A stretch of DNA of 64,000 nucleotides from Phyllobacterium sp. T1293. Lineage in GTDB: Bacteria > Pseudomonadota > Alphaproteobacteria > Rhizobiales > Rhizobiaceae. This document shows, one piece after another, positions 17,097 through 24,919 of this stretch; within the stretch, counting starts at the first letter, position 1; each line of letters starts with the position of its first letter. The stretch covers positions 333,620 to 397,619 of the forward strand of contig NZ_CP088274.1 in NCBI RefSeq assembly GCF_020731415.2. Direction: 5' to 3'. The notes under the pieces were generated by a model. The model was not told the DNA's origin. It did not search any database and saw only the letters and a program-made list of their open reading frames with translations. A program made the position numbers and the translations under genes.

Positions 17097-17116
17097 ATCA
17101 TAATAATTATTATGAT
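17097..17116. promoter_or_regulatory. Perfect 20-bp palindrome upstream of the hydrolase at 16297
   Basis: ATCATAATAA followed by its exact complement TTATTATGAT. Located 29 bases before the hydrolase start, where a repressor would cover the promoter. Related sites occur at 14767-14786 (ohrR) and 5641-5660 (GST operon), 16 of 20 matches each. Confidence 0.6.
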
Positions 17117-17187
17117 AATTAAATAATAGAAGGCCTTTTGGAACTTGTCCAGAAGGAGCAGGGATGACGCCCGCACAATGTTGTTTG

Positions 17188-17220
17188 CCACTGTATCCAG
17201 TCAGCGGATGGATACAGTGG
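17188..17220. promoter_or_regulatory. 11-bp inverted repeat before the two-component system
   Basis: CCACTGTATCC and GGATACAGTGG are exact complements separated by 11 bases, 85 bases before the response-regulator start. There is no U tract, so an operator or a regulatory RNA hairpin is more likely than a terminator. Confidence 0.45.
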
Positions 17221-17305
17221 CTTACAATTATCGCTAGCGCCGCCCTCCTGCCCTTTCGGAATTAGGCTACTGCTATTCGGCAATATGAGTTGAGGTGATT
17301 TTACG

Positions 17306-18046
17306 ATGGACCATATCGACCACATTCTGATCGTGGATGATGACCGCGAAATCCGGGAACTGGTTTCCGGTTATCTGAAGAAGAATGGCTTGCGCGTTAC
17401 TGTTGCGGCAGACGGGCGGCACATGCGGTCGTTTCTTGAAACAGATTCTGTTGATCTCATTGTGCTCGATGTCATGATGCCGGGCGATGACGGTCTCGTT
17501 CTTTGCCGCGAATTGCGGGCCGGCAAGCACAAGGCGATTCCAGTCCTCATGCTGACGGCACGAACCGACGAAACAGATCGGATTGTCGGCCTTGAGATGG
17601 GAGCCGATGACTATCTGGCGAAGCCATTTTCCGCCCGCGAGTTATTGGCGCGGATCAAGGCCGTTTTGCGCCGCACGCGCATGCTTCCTCCCAATCTTCA
17701 GGTGACGGAAGTCGGGCAGTTATTAAGTTTCGGCGAATGGCAACTGGACACCACAGGCCGCCATCTGCTTGACCGCAATGGTACGGCAGTAGCACTCAGT
17801 GGCGCTGAATATCGCCTGCTTCGCGTTTTCATGGACCACCCGCAACGCGTTCTCAATCGCGATCAATTGCTCAATCTCACACAAGGGCGGGAGGCCGAAC
17901 TTTTCGACCGGTCGATTGACTTGCTGGTGAGCCGGCTTCGCCAGCGCCTGTGCGATGATCCTCGCGACTCTTCTTATATCAAGACGGTTCGCAGCGAGGG
18001 TTATGTCTTTTCCATGCCGGTTGAAATTTCCGAGATCCGCCAATGA
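17306..18046 (+). CDS. OmpR-family response regulator
   Basis: 246 residues. Receiver domain with acidic pocket Asp11/Asp12, phospho-acceptor Asp55 (LIVLDVMMPGDDG) and the switch Lys in LAKPFSARELL. The C-terminal OmpR-type winged helix shows LSGAEYRLLRVFMDHPQRVL, RSIDLLVSRLRQRL and the wing IKTVRSEGYVF. It is a cytoplasmic DNA-binding regulator phosphorylated by the kinase whose ATG overlaps its stop (ATGA). A GAGGTGA site precedes the start. The flanking genes (msrA, ohr, hydrolase at 19652) share an upstream element with 10-base-spaced direct repeats, the type of site OmpR-family dimers bind; this pair is the obvious candidate to read it. Confidence 0.93.
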   Translation: MDHIDHILIVDDDREIRELVSGYLKKNGLRVTVAADGRHMRSFLETDSVDLIVLDVMMPGDDGLVLCRELRAGKHKAIPVLMLTARTDETDRIVGLEMGADDYLAKPFSARELLARIKAVLRRTRMLPPNLQVTEVGQLLSFGEWQLDTTGRHLLDRNGTAVALSGAEYRLLRVFMDHPQRVLNRDQLLNLTQGREAELFDRSIDLLVSRLRQRLCDDPRDSSYIKTVRSEGYVFSMPVEISEIRQ

Positions 18047-19383
18047 AAGGCTTGAGTGCAGTTCGATCTTTCCGGCCTTGGCCCCGCACATTGGGATCGC
18101 GGCTCTTTCTGCTTTTTCTGGCCGGTTTGACAATTGCCTACGGCCTGGCATTCGCTGTCCTGTTTATGGAGCGGTACATGACGGCCAAGATGGTGATGTT
18201 CAATAATTTCGAACAGGATATTGCAACATCCGTCGCCATACTGGATCGCTTGCCAGCAGACGAGAGAGCCGGATGGCTGGATCAGCTCGACCGCGGGACG
18301 TCCCGATACATGCTTGGCACTGGCTTGGCAGGTGTTCCCATTTCCACGGATGCGGGACGGGAGATTGCAGGGAAAATCAATGAGGCCGTGGGGAAACGTT
18401 TTCCTCTCACCATCGAATCCATTCCCGGGGATCGAAAGCGCCTCCAAGGCCATGTGACCCTTAGTGATGGTGCCCCACTCACGATCGACGTAAATCCGGC
18501 GGTCATGCCACTGGCCGAATGGCTGCCTTACGTCCTTGTCACCCAACTTGTTCTGCTTATTCTTTGCAGTTGGCTTGCGGTTCGACAAGCGATCCGGCCT
18601 CTGGTGAATCTTGCCAATGCCGCCGATGCCCTTGATCCGAACAAGAATGCTCCGCGCTTGAGTGAAACAGGACCAAGCGAAGTCGCCTATGCGGCGGCGG
18701 CCTTTAACGCGATGCGTGATCGCATCGCACATTATCTGCAAGAGCGAGTCCAAATCCTTGCAGCGATCTCACACGATCTGCAAACACCGATCACGCGCAT
18801 GAAACTGCGCGCTGAATTTGCTGAAGAGTCCGTTGAAAAGGAAAAACTGGTACAGGATTTGGCCGAGATCGAACGTCTCGTACATGAGGGGATAGCCTAT
18901 GCGCGCAGCGCGCATGGCAATACCGAAAAGCCATCGCGCATTGACGTCGGATCATTCATGGAAAGTCTGGTCTATGACTATCAGGACACGGGCAAAGCTG
19001 CGACACTCAGTGGAAGCATTGAAGCGGCAATCGTGACACGGCCGCACGCTCTGCGTCGTATCCTTACAAACCTTGTCGATAACGCTCTGAAATTCGGCGG
19101 AAGCGCTGAAGTTAATCTGGAAAGAGATACCCATGGAGCCGTTATCATAAAGGTGCTGGATCGCGGCCCCGGCATTCCTGAAGATGAGCTTGAAGCAGTC
19201 CTCCAGCCATTCTATCGCCTCGAACAATCCCGCAATCGTGGAACAGGCGGCACCGGGCTCGGATTGTCAATCGCCCAGCAATTGACGCTCGCAATTGATG
19301 GAATCCTTAATCTGAAGAACCGACCCGGTGGCGGCTTGGCGGCAGAAATATACCTGCCCCAACCCATCCACACAAAAGAATAG
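18043..19383 (+). CDS. Sensor histidine kinase, EnvZ type
   Basis: 446 residues. Two membrane helices (about 21-43 and 160-181) enclose a ~115-residue periplasmic sensor domain with no recognised fold; a HAMP linker follows. The H box AAISHDLQTPITRMKLR carries the phospho-His at 244. The ATPase domain shows ILTNLVDNALKFGG (N box), LDRGPGIPEDEL (G1) and GTGGTGLGLSIAQQ (G2). It signals to the response regulator encoded by the overlapping upstream gene. The signal is unknown; the neighbouring oxidative-damage genes suggest peroxide, hypochlorite or another envelope oxidant. Confidence 0.93.
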   Translation: MKGLSAVRSFRPWPRTLGSRLFLLFLAGLTIAYGLAFAVLFMERYMTAKMVMFNNFEQDIATSVAILDRLPADERAGWLDQLDRGTSRYMLGTGLAGVPISTDAGREIAGKINEAVGKRFPLTIESIPGDRKRLQGHVTLSDGAPLTIDVNPAVMPLAEWLPYVLVTQLVLLILCSWLAVRQAIRPLVNLANAADALDPNKNAPRLSETGPSEVAYAAAAFNAMRDRIAHYLQERVQILAAISHDLQTPITRMKLRAEFAEESVEKEKLVQDLAEIERLVHEGIAYARSAHGNTEKPSRIDVGSFMESLVYDYQDTGKAATLSGSIEAAIVTRPHALRRILTNLVDNALKFGGSAEVNLERDTHGAVIIKVLDRGPGIPEDELEAVLQPFYRLEQSRNRGTGGTGLGLSIAQQLTLAIDGILNLKNRPGGGLAAEIYLPQPIHTKE

Positions 19384-19432
19384 CAGGATCATCGGCGCAT
19401 CCGCTTCAAGGTCGCAGGTCGTTCGGCCGTTC

Positions 19433-19514
19433 TTTGTATCTCAATGTAAGAGCCAACTGCGCCCATACGATCCGTTACAAATTCCGCCCATTCAGAACAC
19501 ATCCCGGATACGCG
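19433..19514 (+). promoter_or_regulatory. Shared upstream element, copy 3 (hydrolase at 19652)
   Basis: TTTGTA, then CAATGTA, GTTACA exactly 41 bases after the first T, TTC three bases further on, ACACAT and GGATACG. The spacing equals that of the ohr and msrA copies up to GTTACA. It lies directly downstream of the kinase gene and 137 bases before the hydrolase start. Confidence 0.65.
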
Positions 19515-19651
19515 CCTGCTGCCTCATGCGATGGATGGCAGATGTTCTGCCATTGCGTTCCAACGCTTGCTTTCCTCTGCGGCAAAGCCGTCTTCATTGC
19601 CGTAACGACCCGGCTTCCGACGCTTTCGTCCGCCAATCACGGAGAATGAAT

Positions 19652-20947
19652 ATGCCTCCCTTATTACCATCCACAACAAGGCGCAGCTTTCTTGCCACAT
19701 CAGCAACAGCGCTGATTGTCGGTGCGACAGCCTCTGGTGCCTTCGGCCTGCTGCCCGGACAACTCGCTTCTGCCGCTGAAAACACGGCAATCCGCCCTTT
19801 CCTGGTAAACGTTCCTGAAGCGGATCTGGTTGACCTTCGCAAACGGGTTCTCGCCACGCGTTGGCCCGCCAAGGAAACTGTCGATGATCAGTCGCAAGGT
19901 GTCCAGCTGGCCAAGCTCAAGGAAATCGTCCACTACTGGGGAACAGATTACGACTGGCGCAAAGTGGAGAAGAAACTCAATGCTTTGCCGATGTTCGTGA
20001 CAGAAATCGACGGGCTTAATATCCAATTCATCCATGTCCGCTCGAAACATTCAAATGCGCTGCCTGTCATCATTACCCACGGCTGGCCCGGTTCAATTCT
20101 GGAATTGTTGAAGGTGATTGATCCTCTTACCAATCCAACAGCCCATGGCGGAAGTGCCGATGACGCCTTTGACGTTGTGATACCTTCGATGCCCGGCTAC
20201 GGCTTCTCGGACCAACCCACCGAAACAGGCTGGAATGCCGATCGTATCGGGCTCGCATGGGACGTACTGATGAAGCGTCTCGGATATAAACGCTATGTCT
20301 CGCAGGGCGGCGACTGGGGCTCGGTTGTCTCAGACAAGATGGCGCGTCAAGCGCCCGAAGGACTGCTCGGTATTCACGTCAATATGCCAGCAACAGTTCC
20401 AGCAGATGTCGCCAAAGCCATGAGTGATGGTGATCCCGCACCAACAGGACTTACCGACGTCGAGAAGGCAGCTTATGAATCGTTAAGTACGTTCTTCTCC
20501 AAGAACGGTGCCTATGGCGTCATGATGACCACGCGACCGCAGACCGTTGGCTACGGACTATCGGACTCGCCGGTTGGCCTTGCTGCCTGGATGTACGACA
20601 AATTTGCTCAGTGGACCTATAGCGGTGGTGATCCGGAGAAATCGTTGACCAAGGACGAGATGCTTGATGACATCACGCTCTATTGGCTCACGAACAGCGC
20701 GATCTCATCAGCCCAGCTCTATTGGGAGAACAACGCCAACAATTTCAACGCGGTGGATATCTCCATACCAGCTGCGGTGACTGTCTTCCCTGGCGAAATC
20801 TATCGTGCTCCACGCAGTTGGGCGGAGAAGAGCTATCACAAGCTCATTTACTTTAACGAAGTAGACAAGGGTGGTCACTTCGCCGCGTGGGAAGAGCCCG
20901 AACTTTTCAGCGCCGAGCTTCGTGCAGCGTTCCGCTCGCTGCGATAA
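19652..20947 (+). CDS. Exported epoxide-hydrolase family protein (EHN domain plus alpha/beta hydrolase)
   Basis: 431 residues. Starts with a twin-arginine signal (TTRRSFLATSATALIVGATA) and mature protein from about 43. Then the epoxide-hydrolase N-terminal (EHN) region (IRPFLVNVPEADLVDLRKR... WRKVEKKLNALPMF), oxyanion HGWP (143-146), nucleophile elbow QGGDWGS with Asp221, and KGGHFAAWEEPELF with the catalytic His. This is the microsomal epoxide hydrolase architecture, here periplasmic. ATG 19652 is chosen because GGAG ends 7 bases before it; ATG 19646 is two codons upstream. The promoter holds copy 3 of the ohr/msrA element, so oxidant stress may induce it, which fits epoxides from lipid oxidation as substrate. 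Confidence 0.87.
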   Translation: MPPLLPSTTRRSFLATSATALIVGATASGAFGLLPGQLASAAENTAIRPFLVNVPEADLVDLRKRVLATRWPAKETVDDQSQGVQLAKLKEIVHYWGTDYDWRKVEKKLNALPMFVTEIDGLNIQFIHVRSKHSNALPVIITHGWPGSILELLKVIDPLTNPTAHGGSADDAFDVVIPSMPGYGFSDQPTETGWNADRIGLAWDVLMKRLGYKRYVSQGGDWGSVVSDKMARQAPEGLLGIHVNMPATVPADVAKAMSDGDPAPTGLTDVEKAAYESLSTFFSKNGAYGVMMTTRPQTVGYGLSDSPVGLAAWMYDKFAQWTYSGGDPEKSLTKDEMLDDITLYWLTNSAISSAQLYWENNANNFNAVDISIPAAVTVFPGEIYRAPRSWAEKSYHKLIYFNEVDKGGHFAAWEEPELFSAELRAAFRSLR

Positions 20948-20977
20948 GCTGATCCATCATACTGTCAAATTGATCAA

Positions 20978-21014
20978 ACAGCATGGCCCGACATCAAGTA
21001 CCGGGCCATGCTGT
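20978..21014. terminator. Bidirectional hairpin between convergent genes
   Basis: ACAGCATGGCCCG pairs with CGGGCCATGCTGT (13 bp, 11-base loop). It lies between the hydrolase stop and the stop of the DUF2076 gene. Confidence 0.85.
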
Positions 21015-21060
21015 GCTCTTCATAATGAAATCATCAGCGCCGTGCCCCGTCGCTTATGCC

Positions 21061-21777
21061 CTATGCTAAATTGTCATCATCCGTATCGTTATCAAATGAG
21101 TCATCGGCAGCATCGTCCAAACGGTCTTGTTCGGCGTCGCTGAGTTGCGTGCCATTGTTATTGTCATCGTTGTAATAGTTGTTGATGACAGTCTCGCCGG
21201 AACCGGCTGGCGGTGTGGTTCCGGCACCGATATTCGAACCACCGAACATTGAGTTGCCACCTATCATGTTCTTGACGCCTTCGAAGAGGAGCGCACCACC
21301 TGCTACGCCTGCCGCAGTGCTCAGCGCGCCTTGCAGAAAGCCACCCCCTTGAGATTGTGGTTGTTGTGGCACAGACCACCGTCCGGCCTGCTGGGTTTGG
21401 CCTTGGGACACATATCCGTCCTGAGGTGTGGGCGCCGCACCCCACGGCCCATTTGAACGGCTTGAGGCGGGTTGAGGAGGTTGTCCTGCCGACGTATTGC
21501 CAAAGATCGATCCGAACAAACCACCGGATTGCTGTTGCACAGGCTGCGCATTCTGCAAGTCGTTCACCTGCGCTTCCAATAGCTGAATGCGCTCATGGCA
21601 CGCATTCAGCGCCTGTTCCTGCACGATCACGGCCTGAGCCAAAAGATAGGGAGCAGAAGGCTGGCTTTTGACCTGCTCCAAAATAAAGCGCTCAGCGTCG
21701 GGATCTCTTGGAGTACCTGCTGCTTGCTTTGTACGATCGAAGAGGCCACTGAGAAGTTTCTGTTCATCGGCATTCAT
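21061..21777 (-). CDS. DUF2076 family protein
   Basis: 238 residues. The N-terminal ~75 residues (NADEQKLLSGLFDRTKQAAG ... LLAQAVIVQEQALNACHERI) form the helical DUF2076 head; then a Gln/Pro/Gly/Ser-rich low-complexity linker, a Gly/Ala hydrophobic stretch (LQGALSTAAGVAGGALLFEG) that could contact membrane, and a very acidic Asp/Asn tail. The family is widespread in proteobacteria; its function is not established. Monocistronic by appearance, with its own hairpin downstream. Confidence 0.8.
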   Translation of the reverse strand: MNADEQKLLSGLFDRTKQAAGTPRDPDAERFILEQVKSQPSAPYLLAQAVIVQEQALNACHERIQLLEAQVNDLQNAQPVQQQSGGLFGSIFGNTSAGQPPQPASSRSNGPWGAAPTPQDGYVSQGQTQQAGRWSVPQQPQSQGGGFLQGALSTAAGVAGGALLFEGVKNMIGGNSMFGGSNIGAGTTPPAGSGETVINNYYNDDNNNGTQLSDAEQDRLDDAADDSFDNDTDDDNLA

Positions 21778-21936
21778 TTTCGTTCACCTTGTTTTAGGAA
21801 AACATGATCTCGATCCAGATTCGTGGCATTTAGATGACTTTACGAAAATGTAATCTCAGCTGCTCTCACAGCCAATTTCAGCGCACAATTTGAGGTAAAC
21901 AGTTCCAAGCTGGTGAGTGGCCAACTCAACTTCCGT

Positions 21937-22956
21937 TTATTTTTTCCTGCGATTGGGTATCGAGTTGCCACTTCGCGGACGGCTTTGCGCTGGTGTGTTT
22001 TCGTGATTTTCCGCCTGCAATTTTCGCCAGCGGGCCAGCCGTTCAGGGTCCAGCGAACCTGCAGCCACTGCTGCCAGCACGGCGCAGCCCGGTTCATGAG
22101 CATGGGTGCAATCGCGAAACCTGCAAAGGGGCGCAAGCTCCGTGATTTCAGCAAAGAGCGTCTCAATACCATGCCCGACATCACTGACATGCAAGGTACG
22201 GATTCCCGGCGTATCGATTACCCAGCCGCCGCCGGAAATGGCATGCAGTGAACGTGAAGTGGTGGTGTGACGACCTTTGGCATCTTGCTCACGGATACCA
22301 CCTGTCAGTTGAGGCAATTCCTGCTCGGAACCTGCAAGCGTATTGACCAGCGTCGATTTGCCGACACCGGATGAACCAACCAGCGCCACTGTTTGCCCCG
22401 TCCCGCACCAAGGCGATAATGCCGTTGCGGCATCGGCAGAACGGGCATTGAGTACAACCACAATTAATCCGCGCTGCAACGCAGCGGCCTGACGTTCATA
22501 CTCCTTGGCATCCGGGGCGGTATCAGCCTTGGTCAAGACAATCACCGGATTGGTTCCGGTTTCGTTTGCAAGGGCCAGATAACGCTCCAACCTTGCAGAA
22601 TTAAAATCAGCATTGCAGGACGTGACGATGAATAGCGTATCGACATTGGCCGCAGCAAGCTGGGTCGCTCCATGCCCCGCTCTACGACGCATCAGCAGGG
22701 TTTTTCGAGCGAGAAGGCGGCGCAACTCGTGCGTTTGTGGATCAACCAGCACCCAATCACCCACTGCAAAATCGCCGGTGTTGACCTGCGCCGAAAGTAT
22801 CAATTTGACATGTCCGATTGGGGAAATTGCGGCCAAGCGGGCGCGATGAACCGTAGAGATGCGCATTGGAACAAGAGCGGCATCTGCGGATTCAAGCTGA
22901 TCGCTGAAAAATTCAGACCATCCCAGACGAGCAAGAGCGGGAGAGTGATCGTTCAC
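21937..22956 (-). CDS. rsgA: Ribosome small subunit-dependent GTPase A (RsgA/YjeQ)
   Basis: 339 residues. Circularly permuted GTPase: OB-fold N-terminus, then the G4-like VLTKAD before the G1 P-loop VGSSGVGKSTLVNTL, G3 DTPGI, and a C-terminal zinc motif CRFRDCTHAHEPGC. RsgA is an assembly factor that checks late 30S maturation. The basic C-terminal tail (RPRSGNSIPNRRKK) is usual. ATG 22956 fits the family; it faces a 460-base gene-poor region. Confidence 0.94.
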   Translation of the reverse strand: MNDHSPALARLGWSEFFSDQLESADAALVPMRISTVHRARLAAISPIGHVKLILSAQVNTGDFAVGDWVLVDPQTHELRRLLARKTLLMRRRAGHGATQLAAANVDTLFIVTSCNADFNSARLERYLALANETGTNPVIVLTKADTAPDAKEYERQAAALQRGLIVVVLNARSADAATALSPWCGTGQTVALVGSSGVGKSTLVNTLAGSEQELPQLTGGIREQDAKGRHTTTSRSLHAISGGGWVIDTPGIRTLHVSDVGHGIETLFAEITELAPLCRFRDCTHAHEPGCAVLAAVAAGSLDPERLARWRKLQAENHENTPAQSRPRSGNSIPNRRKK

Positions 22957-23416
22957 GGTTCTGCCCGATGGTGCGGCATCGCATACATGGAGTATCCTTC
23001 AGACAAAATGACTTGATGACAATCAGCCAAGGCACGTAACCCCTCCTGATCAGTGTTGGCAAGACCGCACCCGCATCATACTCCAGGGCATTCCACAAAA
23101 AGCTGAACGAGAACAGAATGGGTGACTATCAGAAACCTTACAAACTTGAACGGCGCGTGAGCATGAATGTCAGAAATGCCGACCTCAACGAAGATAGGCC
23201 GGGCAGATCGGAAATATACGATGCATTGCGATCAATTCCGACCCGAGGACCAGGGCGATGGCAACATTGCTGCGGCAGTCATCAGGGATGATCACTGCCG
23301 ATCCTGCCGTTCTCTCCAACACAGCTCACCACCAGTTCAGGCTGCAACCTTATAGACAACGCTCGGACGGGTTCTCCACCGAGCGTTGTTGTTATACGCT
23401 GCACCCGATGAGGCCT
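22957..23416. other. Gene-poor interval between rsgA and fdhA
   Basis: 460 bases with no convincing coding region. A short plus-strand frame (23167-23355) ends exactly where the hairpin at 23356 begins but has no ribosome site or recognisable protein. It must contain the rsgA promoter. A small RNA ending at the hairpin is possible. Confidence 0.4.
23356..23389. terminator. Hairpin downstream of fdhA
   Basis: ACAACGCTCGG and CCGAGCGTTGT pair over 11 bp around 12 bases, 27 bases after the fdhA stop on the minus strand. On the plus strand it is followed by TGTTAT. Confidence 0.7.
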
Positions 23417-24607
23417 TTATGCAGCCTTGGCAAGCTCGCCATGCGGATCAAGCACAAATTTCTGCGCCGCCCCCTTGTCGAAGCTCTCATAGCCTTGGGC
23501 CGCATCCTCAAGCGATATAATTCTGGCATTGACGATATCGGCAATTGGCAACCGATCATAAAGGATCGCCTGCATGAGTTGCCTGTTGTATTTAAGCACT
23601 GGCGTTTGACCCGTATGGAACGATTGTGCCTTTGCCCAACCGAGGCCAAAACGCAAAGACAGGTTGCCTTGCTTGGCTGCGTTGTCGACAGCACCCGGAT
23701 CTTCAGTAACATAAAGACCGGGAATACCAATGGACCCGGCGGCGCGCGTGATCTCCATCATCTGGTTCAACACAACGGCTGGCTGTTCGCCGCCACTGTG
23801 ACCGCGTGCCTCGAAACCCACAGCGTCAATGGCACTGTCAACTTCGTTGCTACCCGTCACCTGCGCGATCATATCACCAAGACGGTCGCTGGCGGACAGA
23901 TCAATCGGTTCAAACCCAACCTTTGCAGCATGTGCAAGGCGCTCCTTATTGAAGTCACCAATCATCACCACGGCAGCACCGAGAATGCGGGCTGACGCTG
24001 CGGCAGCCAGCCCAACGGGTCCGGCTCCGGCAACATAGACAACCGAGCCGACACCCACGCCCGCTTTCACCGCTCCATGAAATCCCGTCGGCAAAATATC
24101 GGAAAGCATCGTGAGATCCCGCATCTTAGCCATCGCGCGATCACGATCAGGAATTTTCAGAAGGTTAAAGTCCGCATAAGGCACTGTCACATAACGTGCC
24201 TGACCACCGATCCAACCACCCATATCCACATAACCATAGGCACCGCCTGCGCGTGCAGGATTGACTGTCAGGCAAACACCTGTGTCTTGAGACTTGCATG
24301 TGCGGCAGCGCCCGCATGCCACGTTGAATGGGACGGAAACAATATCTCCGACACACAGCATTTCGACATCGCGGCCCTTTTCAATGATCTCACCAGTGAT
24401 TTCATGCCCAAGAACAAGCCCCGGCTCTGCAGTGGTACGACCACGCACCATATGCTGATCTGATCCGCAAATGTTCGTAGAGATAACCTTGAGAACAACC
24501 GCATGTTCAATTCGGCGACCATCTGGCGCTTCAAGTTTTGGATCAAAGATGTCCTGTACTTCGACCTTACCCGGCCCCACATAGACGACGCCTCTGTTCT
24601 TGCTCAT
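23417..24607 (-). CDS. fdhA: Glutathione-independent formaldehyde dehydrogenase (zinc alcohol dehydrogenase family)
   Basis: 396 residues, like Pseudomonas putida FdhA. It oxidises formaldehyde to formate with tightly bound NAD. Catalytic zinc: CGSDQHMVRGRT and GHEITGE; structural zinc: CGRCRTCKSQDTGVC; cofactor site GAGPVGLAAAASARILGA. The insert ARAGGAYGYVDMGGWIGGQA is characteristic of the FdhA subgroup as opposed to ordinary alcohol dehydrogenases. GGGAGGAGTTCGCA directly precedes ATG 24607. It stands alone, divergent from the oxalate locus; formate could connect the two but this is speculative. Confidence 0.92.
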   Translation of the reverse strand: MSKNRGVVYVGPGKVEVQDIFDPKLEAPDGRRIEHAVVLKVISTNICGSDQHMVRGRTTAEPGLVLGHEITGEIIEKGRDVEMLCVGDIVSVPFNVACGRCRTCKSQDTGVCLTVNPARAGGAYGYVDMGGWIGGQARYVTVPYADFNLLKIPDRDRAMAKMRDLTMLSDILPTGFHGAVKAGVGVGSVVYVAGAGPVGLAAAASARILGAAVVMIGDFNKERLAHAAKVGFEPIDLSASDRLGDMIAQVTGSNEVDSAIDAVGFEARGHSGGEQPAVVLNQMMEITRAAGSIGIPGLYVTEDPGAVDNAAKQGNLSLRFGLGWAKAQSFHTGQTPVLKYNRQLMQAILYDRLPIADIVNARIISLEDAAQGYESFDKGAAQKFVLDPHGELAKAA

Positions 24608-24818
24608 TGCGAACTCCTCCCATGGATTCTGGTGCAAACAACGGCCTTCCGGACGGAAGACCGAATTCCTCGTCAGTACTCACGCCTCTTGGCATGGCGC
24701 TGTTCGCCGTGGTGGTGACGAAAGCAACTCAACCATAGGCTGAATTCAAGCATTGGCCGTTCTGTTCGCGACATATCATTTCACGCGCGGTTGCTTCGCC
24801 CAACATTGGCGATGAGGG

Positions 24819-24854
24819 TTGACATCACATCTTTTTCTGGGATTATGTATACCA
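24819..24854 (+). promoter_or_regulatory. Promoter with operator copy 1 (TGGnAT-N5-ATnCCA)
   Basis: TTGACA at 24819-24824 and ATTATG at 24842-24847, 17 bases apart, form a good housekeeping promoter. The inverted repeat TGGGAT-TATGT-ATACCA (24838-24854) covers the -10. It lies 65 bases before the reductase start. The same 17-bp pattern recurs at 33470, 33990, 35608 and 40205. Confidence 0.7.
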
Positions 24855-24919
24855 CAGATGCAAACAGGGGAATTGATATCAGGGAGCCCCCCTCAAAACA
24901 GTGGCCAGGAGGGAAACAA

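Noticed and set aside
23167..23355. A 62-codon plus-strand frame ending at the hairpin at 23356
   Set aside because: No ribosome site and no recognisable protein; kept only as a comment on the intergenic region.
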